In this document: positions 8,301 through 16,596 of the stretch, one piece after another
How positions within the stretch are numbered: the stretch's first letter is position 1
Layout of the letters: each line of letters starts with the position of its first letter
Notes under the pieces: generated by a model
The model's database searches: none
Told to the model about the DNA's origin: nothing
The model's input: the letters and a program-made list of their open reading frames with translations, nothing else
Program-made: the position numbers and the translations under genes
Source: Temperatibacter marinus
Lineage (GTDB): Bacteria > Pseudomonadota > Alphaproteobacteria > Sphingomonadales > Kordiimonadaceae
Reading direction: 5' to 3'
Assembly: GCF_031598375.1 (NCBI RefSeq)
Contig: NZ_CP123872.1
Span: 930,001 to 994,000 of the forward strand
DNA length: 64,000 bases

Positions 8301-11300
8301 TTAGAACTTGAAGCGAATACCCGCTTTAATACGACGATCGCCTAAGAAAGCGGTCCGGCCAAATGTTTGACCATCAGCATCAATTTGCTGATCAGCTTTC
8401 GCTCTTGTATTCAAGATGTTAGCCACCTGAACACGAAGCTGCATCATATCATTCAGTTCATATTTGATCGATCCGTCAAGGTATCCCCGGTCCTGCTGGA
8501 TAATTGGGTTACCTGTCACGAAGTCACGATAAGAACTGAGATGCGATGAGCGCCAGTTATAGGCAAGACGGACTTCAAGTTTGTCATCCTGATAAATACC
8601 GATCAGGTTAGCAGTATGCTTAGAAAGTCCTAGATAGTCATTCACACCGTATCTGAAGATACGCTCAAAACTATCAGGTGTCCCGTCACCGTCCGCATCA
8701 ACAATCGGAAGCGGTGCATCTGTTTTCGCGTCAATATATGTATAGTTCGCCTGAACACCTAGGTGTCCCAAGAAACCATCAAGGTGTGTGAAGAATTGCT
8801 GATAGGCAACCTCAAACCCTTTAATTGTTGCTTCATCCTGGTTCAAATCACCATTGTAAACAATCGCTACTTCTTGACCATCAAGTGTTACAGTTTCTAA
8901 GGTTTGAGAACCATAGATAATGTTGTTCGAGATGTCTTTATAGAATAAAGAGAAAGTAAAGCTATCTTGCTCACCGAAGTAATACTCATAGCCTAAATCA
9001 AAGTTCCACGATTCAATCGCTTCAAGATTAGGGTTACCACCATAAATATTAATGAGGTTAGGTACCACATCAGTGACTGTTGGTGGATCAGTATCTTCAT
9101 CTACAATGTAGCGAAGAGCACCAACTGCCACTTGGCTTGAGCGAAGCTGTGAAATATTTGGACGCGTAATCTGCTTACTTCCGGCAAAACGAATCAACGA
9201 AGTTTCGCTAACATTCCATTTAACGTTCAAAGATGGAAGCCAGTAGCCAACATTACTGAACTGACCGCTACGATCGATACTCTCTTGATCGAAGAAAGCA
9301 GTTGTTTGAGGTGCTAGTGTTCTCGCATCATCGTCTGTAATGTCATTATAATCCAGCTGGCCTTGGCCGCTCACTGAGGATTTAGTATAGCGCAGACCAA
9401 CGTTTGCATCGAGAGACATACCATTGTCAAACTCATTGCCCATATCTAAGCGAACATAAAAGTCTGTTGTTTTCTCAACGATGTCACCAATTGTACCGCG
9501 AGACCAGTCCACTTGACCGTCACGGCGCAGGGGATTCCAATCAGGCGTAATTAGCGGATCTGTATCAACCATTTGCACGAAGGCATCATAGTCTGAAAGC
9601 AGCTCACGATTTGCAAAAACAACTTCAGTATTGTCACCTGTAACAACGCCGCCACCAAAGAAGTTAGAGAAATCTACAGTTTCAAAGCCAGGTGTTGCGA
9701 GAGCATTCATTGGCAGAAGACCGCCGCCCCATGATGGTGCAAGTGCAGCCCAGTTCAATCCTGCAGAGCGGTTCACTTGATCACGTTCCGCATAGCGCGC
9801 ACCAAATTTCACAGACTCGAACCAACTGTCGTTGTCGAAATCATATTGAACATCACCCTTGATTGCGAACATATCGCCTTCATTGTCTTGGAATTCATCC
9901 GCAGCAAAAAGAAGGAATGAGTTAACAGGGTCCGAAAGGTCGCCATTGTATGCAGGTGTTAACCCGCCGCGTGCTTGTGGGTTGTTGTCTGGATCGACAA
10001 CAAGACGGACACGAGGATCATCAAGATCAGCATTCAATTCAAAGTCAGAATAGAAGCGTGTTCCAGCCCATAGGCGTGACATATCAAAGCTAGCCGATGT
10101 TTTGTGTGCATCGATATTAACAAAAAGCTGCTCTGTCGGCATCCATTTGATGTTGATGCTCAGATCATCAGTCATCGATTTTTCTTCTTGGTGAATACCA
10201 AGATTTGTAAAGTTCGCACCGCGAGAACCTGTCCAGTCACGAAGACCGTTAGAAACCACGCCAGATTCAAACAAAGCAGAAACTGATTGTGTCATTTCAC
10301 AAGTTGGATTTGACGGTGTTGGATCGTTAGAACCATTACACTGTGCGAGACCATTAGAAGAGAAAGGTGTTGTTGTATAGTCACCTGTAGGGCCCGTTTG
10401 GAACCACATTTCACCATCAGAGAACCACTCAAGTGTCCGCTCATCACTCGTAACTGTATTCTCAATTCGAGAATATTTCGCTGTTACCTCAAGGTTACCC
10501 TCTTCATTGCGCCATTGACCCGCAAGATAGTAACTGTCACGACTCCGATCAACTTCGTTTGTACGCAGCTGGAAACCACCAGGCACTGCGACTGTTTGAC
10601 CATCTAGGTCAATTGGTAACAATTGACCAATTTGGAACCCTTCAAGAGAAGACTTCAGCTCTGATGTTGAGAAAGACCCAAGAAGGCCAACTTCACCACT
10701 ACTGACTTCCCAGCGATCACCAAGTACAACACTGATATCAGGTGTAAACTCATCTCTTAAGTCTGTGTATGTACCATCAACAGTCACAACAGCAATACGC
10801 CCAGAACGGTCGAATGGCTCTAGTGTGCGCAGGTTAATCGTACCACCGATACCCCCTTGAATAAGATCTGCTGAAGAGTTTTTGAATACCTCTACAGATC
10901 CAATCAATTCAGGCGGAACAGTGCCAAAATCTAAAGAGCGGCCACCATTGGCTGAGAAAGCATCTCGGCCGTTAAATTCTGAGCGAACAAGCTGTAGGCC
11001 ACGAATAAGGTTATCGCCGCCTTCAGGTGATGGGAAATCGCCATCACTGGCACCCAGACCAAAGCGCTGAACCACAACGCCAGGTACACGTGCTAAGGCT
11101 TCAGCAACAGATAGATCAGGCAGTGTTGACACGTCAGATGCAGAAATCGTATCCACAGCTGTATCCGCATTACGCTTCATGTCTCTTGCTGATTTTAACG
11201 ATGCACGAATACCAGTAACGGTAATTTCTTCCACATCATCTTTATCATCTTCATCCGCATCTTGTGCGGTCGCATTTGCTGCAAGCATCATTGGAGTCAG

Positions 11301-11354
11301 CATTACTGAACCCATCAGCATTGAACGAAATGCCTTGTGTTTTTTACTAATCAT
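8301..11354 (-). CDS. TonB-dependent receptor, oligosaccharide (Xanthomonas/Caulobacter) type
   Basis: An outer-membrane beta-barrel receptor for energised uptake through TonB-ExbBD. The 1017-residue product has a signal peptide (about 1-30, ending ANATAQ), an acidic stretch, a TonB-box-like EEITVTGIRASL, a plug domain with RVPGVVVQRFG and NLIRGLQLVRSEFNGRD, and a barrel ending in phenylalanine (AGIRFKF). The plug and length fit the large class seen in Caulobacter and Xanthomonas carbohydrate loci. It is divergent from the LacI-type regulator at 11931, and two LacI-type palindromes lie in the shared promoter region. With GH16, GH3 and a sugar carrier close by, a beta-glucan or xylan oligosaccharide is the likely ligand; the exact sugar cannot be read from sequence. 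Confidence 0.93.
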   Translation of the reverse strand: MISKKHKAFRSMLMGSVMLTPMMLAANATAQDADEDDKDDVEEITVTGIRASLKSARDMKRNADTAVDTISASDVSTLPDLSVAEALARVPGVVVQRFGLGASDGDFPSPEGGDNLIRGLQLVRSEFNGRDAFSANGGRSLDFGTVPPELIGSVEVFKNSSADLIQGGIGGTINLRTLEPFDRSGRIAVVTVDGTYTDLRDEFTPDISVVLGDRWEVSSGEVGLLGSFSTSELKSSLEGFQIGQLLPIDLDGQTVAVPGGFQLRTNEVDRSRDSYYLAGQWRNEEGNLEVTAKYSRIENTVTSDERTLEWFSDGEMWFQTGPTGDYTTTPFSSNGLAQCNGSNDPTPSNPTCEMTQSVSALFESGVVSNGLRDWTGSRGANFTNLGIHQEEKSMTDDLSINIKWMPTEQLFVNIDAHKTSASFDMSRLWAGTRFYSDFELNADLDDPRVRLVVDPDNNPQARGGLTPAYNGDLSDPVNSFLLFAADEFQDNEGDMFAIKGDVQYDFDNDSWFESVKFGARYAERDQVNRSAGLNWAALAPSWGGGLLPMNALATPGFETVDFSNFFGGGVVTGDNTEVVFANRELLSDYDAFVQMVDTDPLITPDWNPLRRDGQVDWSRGTIGDIVEKTTDFYVRLDMGNEFDNGMSLDANVGLRYTKSSVSGQGQLDYNDITDDDARTLAPQTTAFFDQESIDRSGQFSNVGYWLPSLNVKWNVSETSLIRFAGSKQITRPNISQLRSSQVAVGALRYIVDEDTDPPTVTDVVPNLINIYGGNPNLEAIESWNFDLGYEYYFGEQDSFTFSLFYKDISNNIIYGSQTLETVTLDGQEVAIVYNGDLNQDEATIKGFEVAYQQFFTHLDGFLGHLGVQANYTYIDAKTDAPLPIVDADGDGTPDSFERIFRYGVNDYLGLSKHTANLIGIYQDDKLEVRLAYNWRSSHLSSYRDFVTGNPIIQQDRGYLDGSIKYELNDMMQLRVQVANILNTRAKADQQIDADGQTFGRTAFLGDRRIKAGIRFKF

Positions 11355-11515
11355 ATTTCCTCCCTCTGAAATAGAAATGTCGATGTAATAATCAAACTGT
11401 TAAATCAGTACTCCCCCGATGAAATACTGATAGGATTAAATTATCAGCATAAAGCTAAATACTCTCGCGTTTAATGTCCAGTGATTTTAAGTAAAAATCC
11501 TATATTTTTCCTCTC

Positions 11516-11529
11516 TGTAAGCGCTTCCA
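11516..11529. promoter_or_regulatory. LacI-type operator, near-palindrome
   Basis: TGTAAGCGCTTCCA differs by one base from the perfect palindrome TGTAAGCGCTTACA. It lies 162 bases upstream of the receptor start and 13 bases from a second palindrome. The same AGCGCT core recurs at 15674-15691. Confidence 0.6.
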
Positions 11530-11541
11530 CATTCGATCAAT

Positions 11542-11555
11542 TGTAACCGGTTACA
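11542..11555. promoter_or_regulatory. LacI-type operator, perfect 14-bp palindrome
   Basis: TGTAACCGGTTACA is a perfect inverted repeat with the outer TGTAA/TTACA halves of the other sites but an ACCGGT core. Its centre is 26 bases from the neighbouring site. The spacing suggests two dimers on nearby faces, either of one regulator or of two related ones. Confidence 0.65.
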
Positions 11556-11930
11556 TGAAAAGGCTAGTAATCTCAATCGTTTCAGCGTAAATGGAGACAT
11601 TACCCTTGTTGTAAATTTGCAACAAAACCGAGGGGAAATAGATTTGCTATGAAAATAGATGTTTCAGTCTGGTCGCATTTACGTAGTCAAAATTTTATTT
11701 TGAGTCGCATTCACGGCATCTCAAATGGAGATGAGTGTGGATATGCGCGCAACCAACCCTAGAGATGGAATTATAAGAAACCCTTTATCATCGATTAGGT
11801 GAGCCTCAATCGACTTTTAAAGTTGCGTAAAATATTGGAATGATAATTCAGCCTAGATTTTTTGTTAGAACATCTATACAAAATCTGCATAAGCTATTCA
11901 TTCTAGAATATAAAGACTAAGGGAAAATTT

Positions 11931-12935
11931 ATGGCAACCATTTATGAAGTGTCAAAACTTGCAGGCGTTTCGCTCGCTACAGTTTCACGCGTCATTAATG
12001 GCAATGAAAAAGTTCGCGACGTCACACGTAAAAAAGTGATGAAAGCCGTTGAGGAATTAAATTACCGGCCCAATAGTGTTGCGAAATCTCTTGCGTCAAA
12101 TAAAACTGATAGTATTGGCATTCTTGTATCAGAACTCCACGGTCCAATCTTTGGGAGCATGATGAGTGAAATTGAGGCCACTCTTAGAAATGCGGGCAAG
12201 CATGTCATTTTCACGGCAGGCCATAGTGACGAGCAAAGCGAGCGAGAAGGCATTGAATTTCTTCTGAATAGAAATTGCGACGCCCTTATCCTTCATGTGG
12301 AAGCCATCAGTGATGCAGATCTTGTGGCCTATCAGGCCCGCGCCAAAACACCTTTTATATTTCTAAATCATTTTATAGATGCCCTTCCTGACAATTGTAT
12401 CTATCTCAACAACGAATTGGGGGGGCAATTATCAGCGCAAGCTTTAATAGATAAGGGGCATAAACACCTTGCTTATATTGCTGGTCCTTTCTGGAAACAA
12501 GATGCGAATGAGCGTTTTCGCGGATTTAAAAACTCTTTAGAAGCTGCAGAGTTTATACTTGACGATGACCTTGTCTTTGAAGGTGATTATCATGAGGACA
12601 GTGGCTACCTTGGAATGAAGCAAATTCTCGAAACCAAAAAACCGTTTACTGGTGTTGCATGTGCCAACGATGAAATGGCGGCTGGTGCAATGCGTGCTAT
12701 TCGGGAAGCCGGTATCACAATTCCTGACGATATTTCTATTGTTGGGTTTGATAATATTATTTTCACTCGCTTCATGAGCCCCAAACTCACAACCATTCAT
12801 TTCCCAATTGATGCGATGGGGAAAATGGCTGCACAACTTGTCATGAAACGCCTTTACGGCATGGAAATGAAAGATCCTGTTCAATACCAATTTGATCCCA
12901 CGTTAATTGAAAGGGAAAGCATCCGCTCTCTCTAA
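11931..12935 (+). CDS. LacI/GalR-family transcriptional regulator
   Basis: A 334-residue sugar-responsive repressor of standard length. The N-terminal helix-turn-helix spans about residues 2-25 (TIYEVSKLAGVSLATVSRVING), followed by the hinge helix NSVAKSLASNKTDSIGILV and a periplasmic-binding-protein-like effector domain with the late motif GFDNIIFTRFMSPKLTTI. AAGGGA lies 8 bases before the ATG. It is divergent from the receptor gene, with two LacI-type palindromes between them, so it probably controls that receptor and itself. The related palindromes at xylB/halogenase and at GH3/GH16 make those genes likely further targets. The inducer is unknown. Confidence 0.93.
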   Translation: MATIYEVSKLAGVSLATVSRVINGNEKVRDVTRKKVMKAVEELNYRPNSVAKSLASNKTDSIGILVSELHGPIFGSMMSEIEATLRNAGKHVIFTAGHSDEQSEREGIEFLLNRNCDALILHVEAISDADLVAYQARAKTPFIFLNHFIDALPDNCIYLNNELGGQLSAQALIDKGHKHLAYIAGPFWKQDANERFRGFKNSLEAAEFILDDDLVFEGDYHEDSGYLGMKQILETKKPFTGVACANDEMAAGAMRAIREAGITIPDDISIVGFDNIIFTRFMSPKLTTIHFPIDAMGKMAAQLVMKRLYGMEMKDPVQYQFDPTLIERESIRSL

Positions 12936-12941
12936 GTTTAA

Positions 12942-12963
12942 CGTGTCATTCTTAGATGACACG
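12942..12963. terminator. Hairpin between convergent regulator and GH3 genes
   Basis: CGTGTCAT and ATGACACG pair around the loop TCTTAG, just after the regulator stop and before the GH3 stop. There is no U-run, so it is a hairpin of uncertain terminator strength. Confidence 0.45.
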
Positions 12964-12975
12964 CCGCCCCTCTCT

Positions 12976-15663
12976 TTACCGCCCTTTAATCTGTTTACGC
13001 CCCGTGCAGCTACGGTTTGAGCTTTCTCGAAGGGTCGCCGCAATATTTGAAACTGACAGTGACTGTTCACCGGAAGTGGACAAGACCATGGGCGAGGATA
13101 GCGCTTTAAATTTTTTGATGTCTTTAGAAAAACAAGTGAAAGGGACTGAGATGCGCTGCCAACCTTGCCCGACGATCGCAGTCAAATGCTGCGTTAAATC
13201 AACAGATAGACGACATTCGTCCCCGCACAAAAGTGAGTAAATAAGCGGTGATGTAAGCGCTTGGTCAATTTTCACATCCAGCGCAATCACGCCCCCTTTT
13301 GCGGCGATTTCTGAAAAATCATAGGATGCATTGCCCGCAAATGCAAAGATGCCCACAACTGCTTCATCTTTACTGTTCCAGTGAATTGTCAAAGCGTCTT
13401 CTTGAATCTCCTTATCGGTTGTAGAGACGATCAAATCCCGCTCAGCTGTGGAACCAAAAGCCCCACTCATCACGTTGCGACTTTCGCCTGACTGAAGGAA
13501 AACTTTCCACGATGCTAAGGTTCTGCCTTGATAAATCATTTTCTCAGCAGACCCAGTAGAGCGACCAGAGACAGTCTCCGATAGGTGTTTAATCTCTACT
13601 GAATCACGATACCTAAGTCCGTATCCAAGCTCGAACTGAGGATCATACTCTGGGTGGTGAGGGTTTAATATCTCTTGATCTGGGCGCTTGGGCCATGAAA
13701 ATGACAATCTGCCTTTAAAATCATGATTAATAGACCCATCAGCCTTAGCAACCAACACATCAGCGACACCCCGACCTTCACTTCCTGGTAACCAAGCCGC
13801 AACAAAAGCATCCGAGGCGTTCATTTCTGGCGCGGCCCACATAGGCCTCCCCGACAAGAATATGCTCACTGTTGGAATATCTTTCTCTTTAAGGGCCTTC
13901 AGAATAGGCAGGCCTGTCTTTTCTGTAGGTTCAAATTCGAGAGTCTCGCGGTCTCCTTGTGATTCTGCATAGGGTTCTTCGCCGTAGATCACGAGAGCAA
14001 CATCAACTTCTGCATCTGTCATGCCATCCTCGGCCAATATTGCCTGACCCCCTACGGCCTCAATGGCCTCTTTTAGCCCCATCCACAAGGACTGTCCGCC
14101 AGGGAAATCTGAGTTTTCATTACCTGTGCCTTGCCAAGTAATGGTCCACCCTCCTGATTGTTTGCCAATATCATGCGCCCCGTCTCCAGCAACCAAAACT
14201 TTCATCCCGGGTTTAAGGGGAAGGATATTATCATTATTTTTCAACAAGACTAAGGATTGACGTACGGCATCCCGAGCCACTTCCTTATGCTCGTGACTGC
14301 CAATGATCCCTTCCTGTGCCGCAATGCCTCGCGTAGAGGGCATACCTTTATCAAAGAGACCTGCTCTGAATTTCACACGAAGAACCCTCGAGACAGCATC
14401 ATCCAAACGCTCCGTTGGAATGACACCACTCTCGACTTGCTGGACAGTATTGCTGTAGAATTTTTTCCAATCTTCAATCACCATGACAAGGTCTATGCCT
14501 GCATTAATCGCATCGGCACAAGACGCGTTGGTACAGCCCGGCAGTTGGCCATGCCCGTTCCAATCGCTGACAATCAGCCCATCTAGGCCCATTTGCCCTT
14601 TCAAAATATCAGTCATAAGATATTTATGACCGTGCATTTTATCGCCCTTCCAGCTAGAAAAGCTCGCCATCGCTGTTTGTGCACCAGATTCTAATGCCGT
14701 AATATATCCTGCTGCATGTATATCGCGCAGCTCTTCTTCCTCAACGTCTGTATTACCTTGATCCGTACCATTCACTGTACCGCCATCACCAAGCCAATGT
14801 TTTGCCGTAGCGACCACATGTTCTCCATCAAGAAAGGAAGCCGTCCCAGGAATGCCCTGAAGCCCATAAACAAGCTCTCCAGCATAGGACTTCACGACGG
14901 CAGGGTCTTCGCTGAAACTTTCATAAGTTCTGCCCCATCTGTCATTCTGAACAACGGCCAGGGTGGGGGCAAATGTCCAATCTATACCCGTGACCCGCAT
15001 CTCTCTTGCTGTGACGCGGCCAATCTGTCGCATTAAGGCTGGATTCCTAGCAGCCCCAAGGCCGATGTTATGGGGGAAAATTGTCGCGCCGATCACATTA
15101 TTATGACCATGTACAGCATCGCTGCCCCAAATGATTGGAATAGCTACTTTGCCATCTGTTACATCCATAGAGGCTTTATAATAGGCATCAGCCAAATCCA
15201 GCCATTCTTTTGGTGTCGCATATTTATTACGGTTGGGCATTGACCCGCCCCCATTTAAGACGGAACCCAGGTGATATGCCTTTACATCTTCAGGAGTGAC
15301 ATGTTGAATTTCAGCTTGAATGATCTGACCGACTTTTTCCTCGACAGACATCTGATCCAACAGGTCTTTGATTTTCTTTTCTTGCGCCATAGTTTTGAGA
15401 ATTGGGCTGGTTAATTTTGGCCATGCCTCGGCACCAAGAAGAGAAGGGGTTCTGTCAGCGGTCTCAGCCATAGACTCTGCTGATTGCTCCCTGGATTTTG
15501 ATTGCTCGCTAGCCTTTGATTGCTCCCTGGCCTTTGATTGGGCCTGATCAGCCTGCTGTTCACTGCATGCTGCTGCTGATAAAACTACTGCACTCATGAT
15601 TAATCCTTTTACTGTCCTTACTGACAAAGTCATGAACCGCTCCCTAAATAACTGAACTTTCAT
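12976..15663 (-). CDS. GH3-family exo-beta-glucosidase, lipoprotein
   Basis: An exported glycoside hydrolase family 3 enzyme that removes terminal beta-glucosyl (or xylosyl) units from oligosaccharides. The lipobox LSAAAC puts the lipidated Cys at residue 33 of 895. The start may instead be Met11 (MTLSVRTV), which gives a more usual signal peptide. A Gln/Ser/Lys/Glu-rich linker (about 40-62) made of three 6-residue repeats follows. The GH3 core has KHWLGDGG (287-294) and the nucleophile Asp367 in VSDWNG. The second GH3 domain follows, then a beta-rich C-terminal region of about 200 residues of the kind found in ExoP-like enzymes. It is divergent from GH16 at 15752, with a LacI-type site between. 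Activity on laminari-oligosaccharides is likely but not proven. Confidence 0.92.
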   Translation of the reverse strand: MKVQLFRERFMTLSVRTVKGLIMSAVVLSAAACSEQQADQAQSKAREQSKASEQSKSREQSAESMAETADRTPSLLGAEAWPKLTSPILKTMAQEKKIKDLLDQMSVEEKVGQIIQAEIQHVTPEDVKAYHLGSVLNGGGSMPNRNKYATPKEWLDLADAYYKASMDVTDGKVAIPIIWGSDAVHGHNNVIGATIFPHNIGLGAARNPALMRQIGRVTAREMRVTGIDWTFAPTLAVVQNDRWGRTYESFSEDPAVVKSYAGELVYGLQGIPGTASFLDGEHVVATAKHWLGDGGTVNGTDQGNTDVEEEELRDIHAAGYITALESGAQTAMASFSSWKGDKMHGHKYLMTDILKGQMGLDGLIVSDWNGHGQLPGCTNASCADAINAGIDLVMVIEDWKKFYSNTVQQVESGVIPTERLDDAVSRVLRVKFRAGLFDKGMPSTRGIAAQEGIIGSHEHKEVARDAVRQSLVLLKNNDNILPLKPGMKVLVAGDGAHDIGKQSGGWTITWQGTGNENSDFPGGQSLWMGLKEAIEAVGGQAILAEDGMTDAEVDVALVIYGEEPYAESQGDRETLEFEPTEKTGLPILKALKEKDIPTVSIFLSGRPMWAAPEMNASDAFVAAWLPGSEGRGVADVLVAKADGSINHDFKGRLSFSWPKRPDQEILNPHHPEYDPQFELGYGLRYRDSVEIKHLSETVSGRSTGSAEKMIYQGRTLASWKVFLQSGESRNVMSGAFGSTAERDLIVSTTDKEIQEDALTIHWNSKDEAVVGIFAFAGNASYDFSEIAAKGGVIALDVKIDQALTSPLIYSLLCGDECRLSVDLTQHLTAIVGQGWQRISVPFTCFSKDIKKFKALSSPMVLSTSGEQSLSVSNIAATLRESSNRSCTGRKQIKGR
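15482..15535 (-). repeat. Three 18-bp repeats coding the GH3 lipoprotein linker
   Basis: Three near-identical 18-bp units (GATTGCTCCCTGGATTTT, GATTGCTCGCTAGCCTTT, GATTGCTCCCTGGCCTTT on the plus strand) encode SKAREQ, SKASEQ and SKSREQ. They keep frame and form the flexible spacer between lipid anchor and catalytic domain. Confidence 0.85.
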
Positions 15664-15673
15664 ACATCATATA

Positions 15674-15691
15674 AATGTAAGCGCTTTCATT
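15674..15691. promoter_or_regulatory. LacI-type operator between GH3 and GH16 genes
   Basis: AATGTAAGCGCTTTCATT is an 18-bp inverted repeat with one mismatched pair. It lies 11 bases upstream of the GH3 start and about 60 bases before the GH16 start, in their shared divergent promoter. The AGCGCT core equals that of the site at 11516-11529. Confidence 0.65.
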
Positions 15692-15736
15692 TTTAAAAAT
15701 ATATGCTATAGATAATTTTGCAAGTGCATTTTTATC

Positions 15737-15744
15737 AAAGGAGG
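15737..15744 (+). promoter_or_regulatory. Strong ribosome site that fixes a TTG start
   Basis: AAAGGAGG lies 7 bases before the TTG at 15752. No in-frame ATG lies near, and the signal-peptide-like N-terminus begins at this TTG, so the ribosome site decides the start of the GH16 gene. Confidence 0.8.
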
Positions 15745-15751
15745 CGATAAA

Positions 15752-16552
15752 TTGACCAAAGCGTATTTTTATCTCGCAGGGGTGGTATCTATCCTCTTGT
15801 TTTCAACGCTTACAGAGAGCGACGATAAAAAATGGACCCTTGTTTTTGAAGATAATTTTGACAGCTCTACCCTTGATTCTAAGAATTGGGCAATTTCTCA
15901 TGGAAATGGCTGTCCAGAATTATGTGGCTTTGGCAATAAAGAATTGCAAGCCTACAACAAAGACAATGTGAAGCTAAAAGAAGGTAAACTCATTCTGTCA
16001 GCCCATTACAAGCAAGCAATGGAAAGAGATTATCAGGCCGGTAAAATCACCACGGAGCCTATGGGTGGCTGGAAGTATGGCAAATTCTCTGTTCGCGCTA
16101 AACTGCCAAAAGCCTTAGGCACATGGCCGGCAATATGGATGCTGCCTCAAGATTGGTCTTATGGCAGTTGGCCAAAATCTGGTGAGATCGATATCATGGA
16201 GCACGTTGGCTTTGAGGTTGATGCTGTACATGGCACCATACATACAGAAGCCTATAACCACAGTATTAAAACCCATAAAGGCAAAGAAGTCATCGTTAAA
16301 GGTGCCACAGAAGCCTTTCACACTTACACTGTTACTTGGACCAAAGACGTTTTAATTTGGGATATTGACGGACAAGAATATTTCAGAATACCTCGACAAA
16401 AGACAGACACAGCCAAAGAATGGCCCTTTGATCAGAAATTCCATCTTATTCTAAATGTGGCAGTCGGGGGGACTTGGGGTGGACTAAAGGGTATAAACAA
16501 CGCAGAATACCCAACAGCTATGGAAGTGGACTGGGTCAAAGTTTGGCAGTAA
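15752..16552 (+). CDS. GH16 endo-beta-1,3-glucanase (laminarinase type), exported
   Basis: A 266-residue family 16 glycoside hydrolase that cuts inside beta-1,3 or mixed-linkage glucans. The catalytic motif GEIDIMEHVG has nucleophile Glu145, Asp147 and acid/base Glu150. Upstream is the conserved FEDNFD...NW segment, and WKYGKFSVRAKLP and GTWPAIWMLP precede the motif. Residues 1-22 form a hydrophobic export signal without a lipobox Cys. Translation starts at TTG behind a full AAAGGAGG site. The gene is divergent from GH3 and 44 bases ahead of the sugar carrier, so endo-cleavage, exo-cleavage and uptake are linked. The enzyme is the clearest evidence that the locus serves a beta-glucan such as laminarin. 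Confidence 0.93.
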   Translation: MTKAYFYLAGVVSILLFSTLTESDDKKWTLVFEDNFDSSTLDSKNWAISHGNGCPELCGFGNKELQAYNKDNVKLKEGKLILSAHYKQAMERDYQAGKITTEPMGGWKYGKFSVRAKLPKALGTWPAIWMLPQDWSYGSWPKSGEIDIMEHVGFEVDAVHGTIHTEAYNHSIKTHKGKEVIVKGATEAFHTYTVTWTKDVLIWDIDGQEYFRIPRQKTDTAKEWPFDQKFHLILNVAVGGTWGGLKGINNAEYPTAMEVDWVKVWQ

Positions 16553-16596
16553 CACTGCATCTAGAAGAAGAATAAAAGACAAGTGGGAGGGAAACC

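Larger units (their letters stand above)
11355..11930. other. Divergent control region between receptor and LacI-type regulator
   Basis: This 576-base stretch has no credible gene. It holds the promoters of the two divergent genes and two LacI-type palindromes near its left third (11516-11529 and 11542-11555). The remaining approximately 370 bases up to the regulator start are AT-rich, and I see no RNA gene or further repeat in them. Confidence 0.7.

Noticed and set aside
13252-13265. LacI-type operator half inside the GH3 gene (TGTAAGCGCTTGGT)
   Set aside because: Only one arm matches, and it lies in coding sequence far from a promoter; probably chance.
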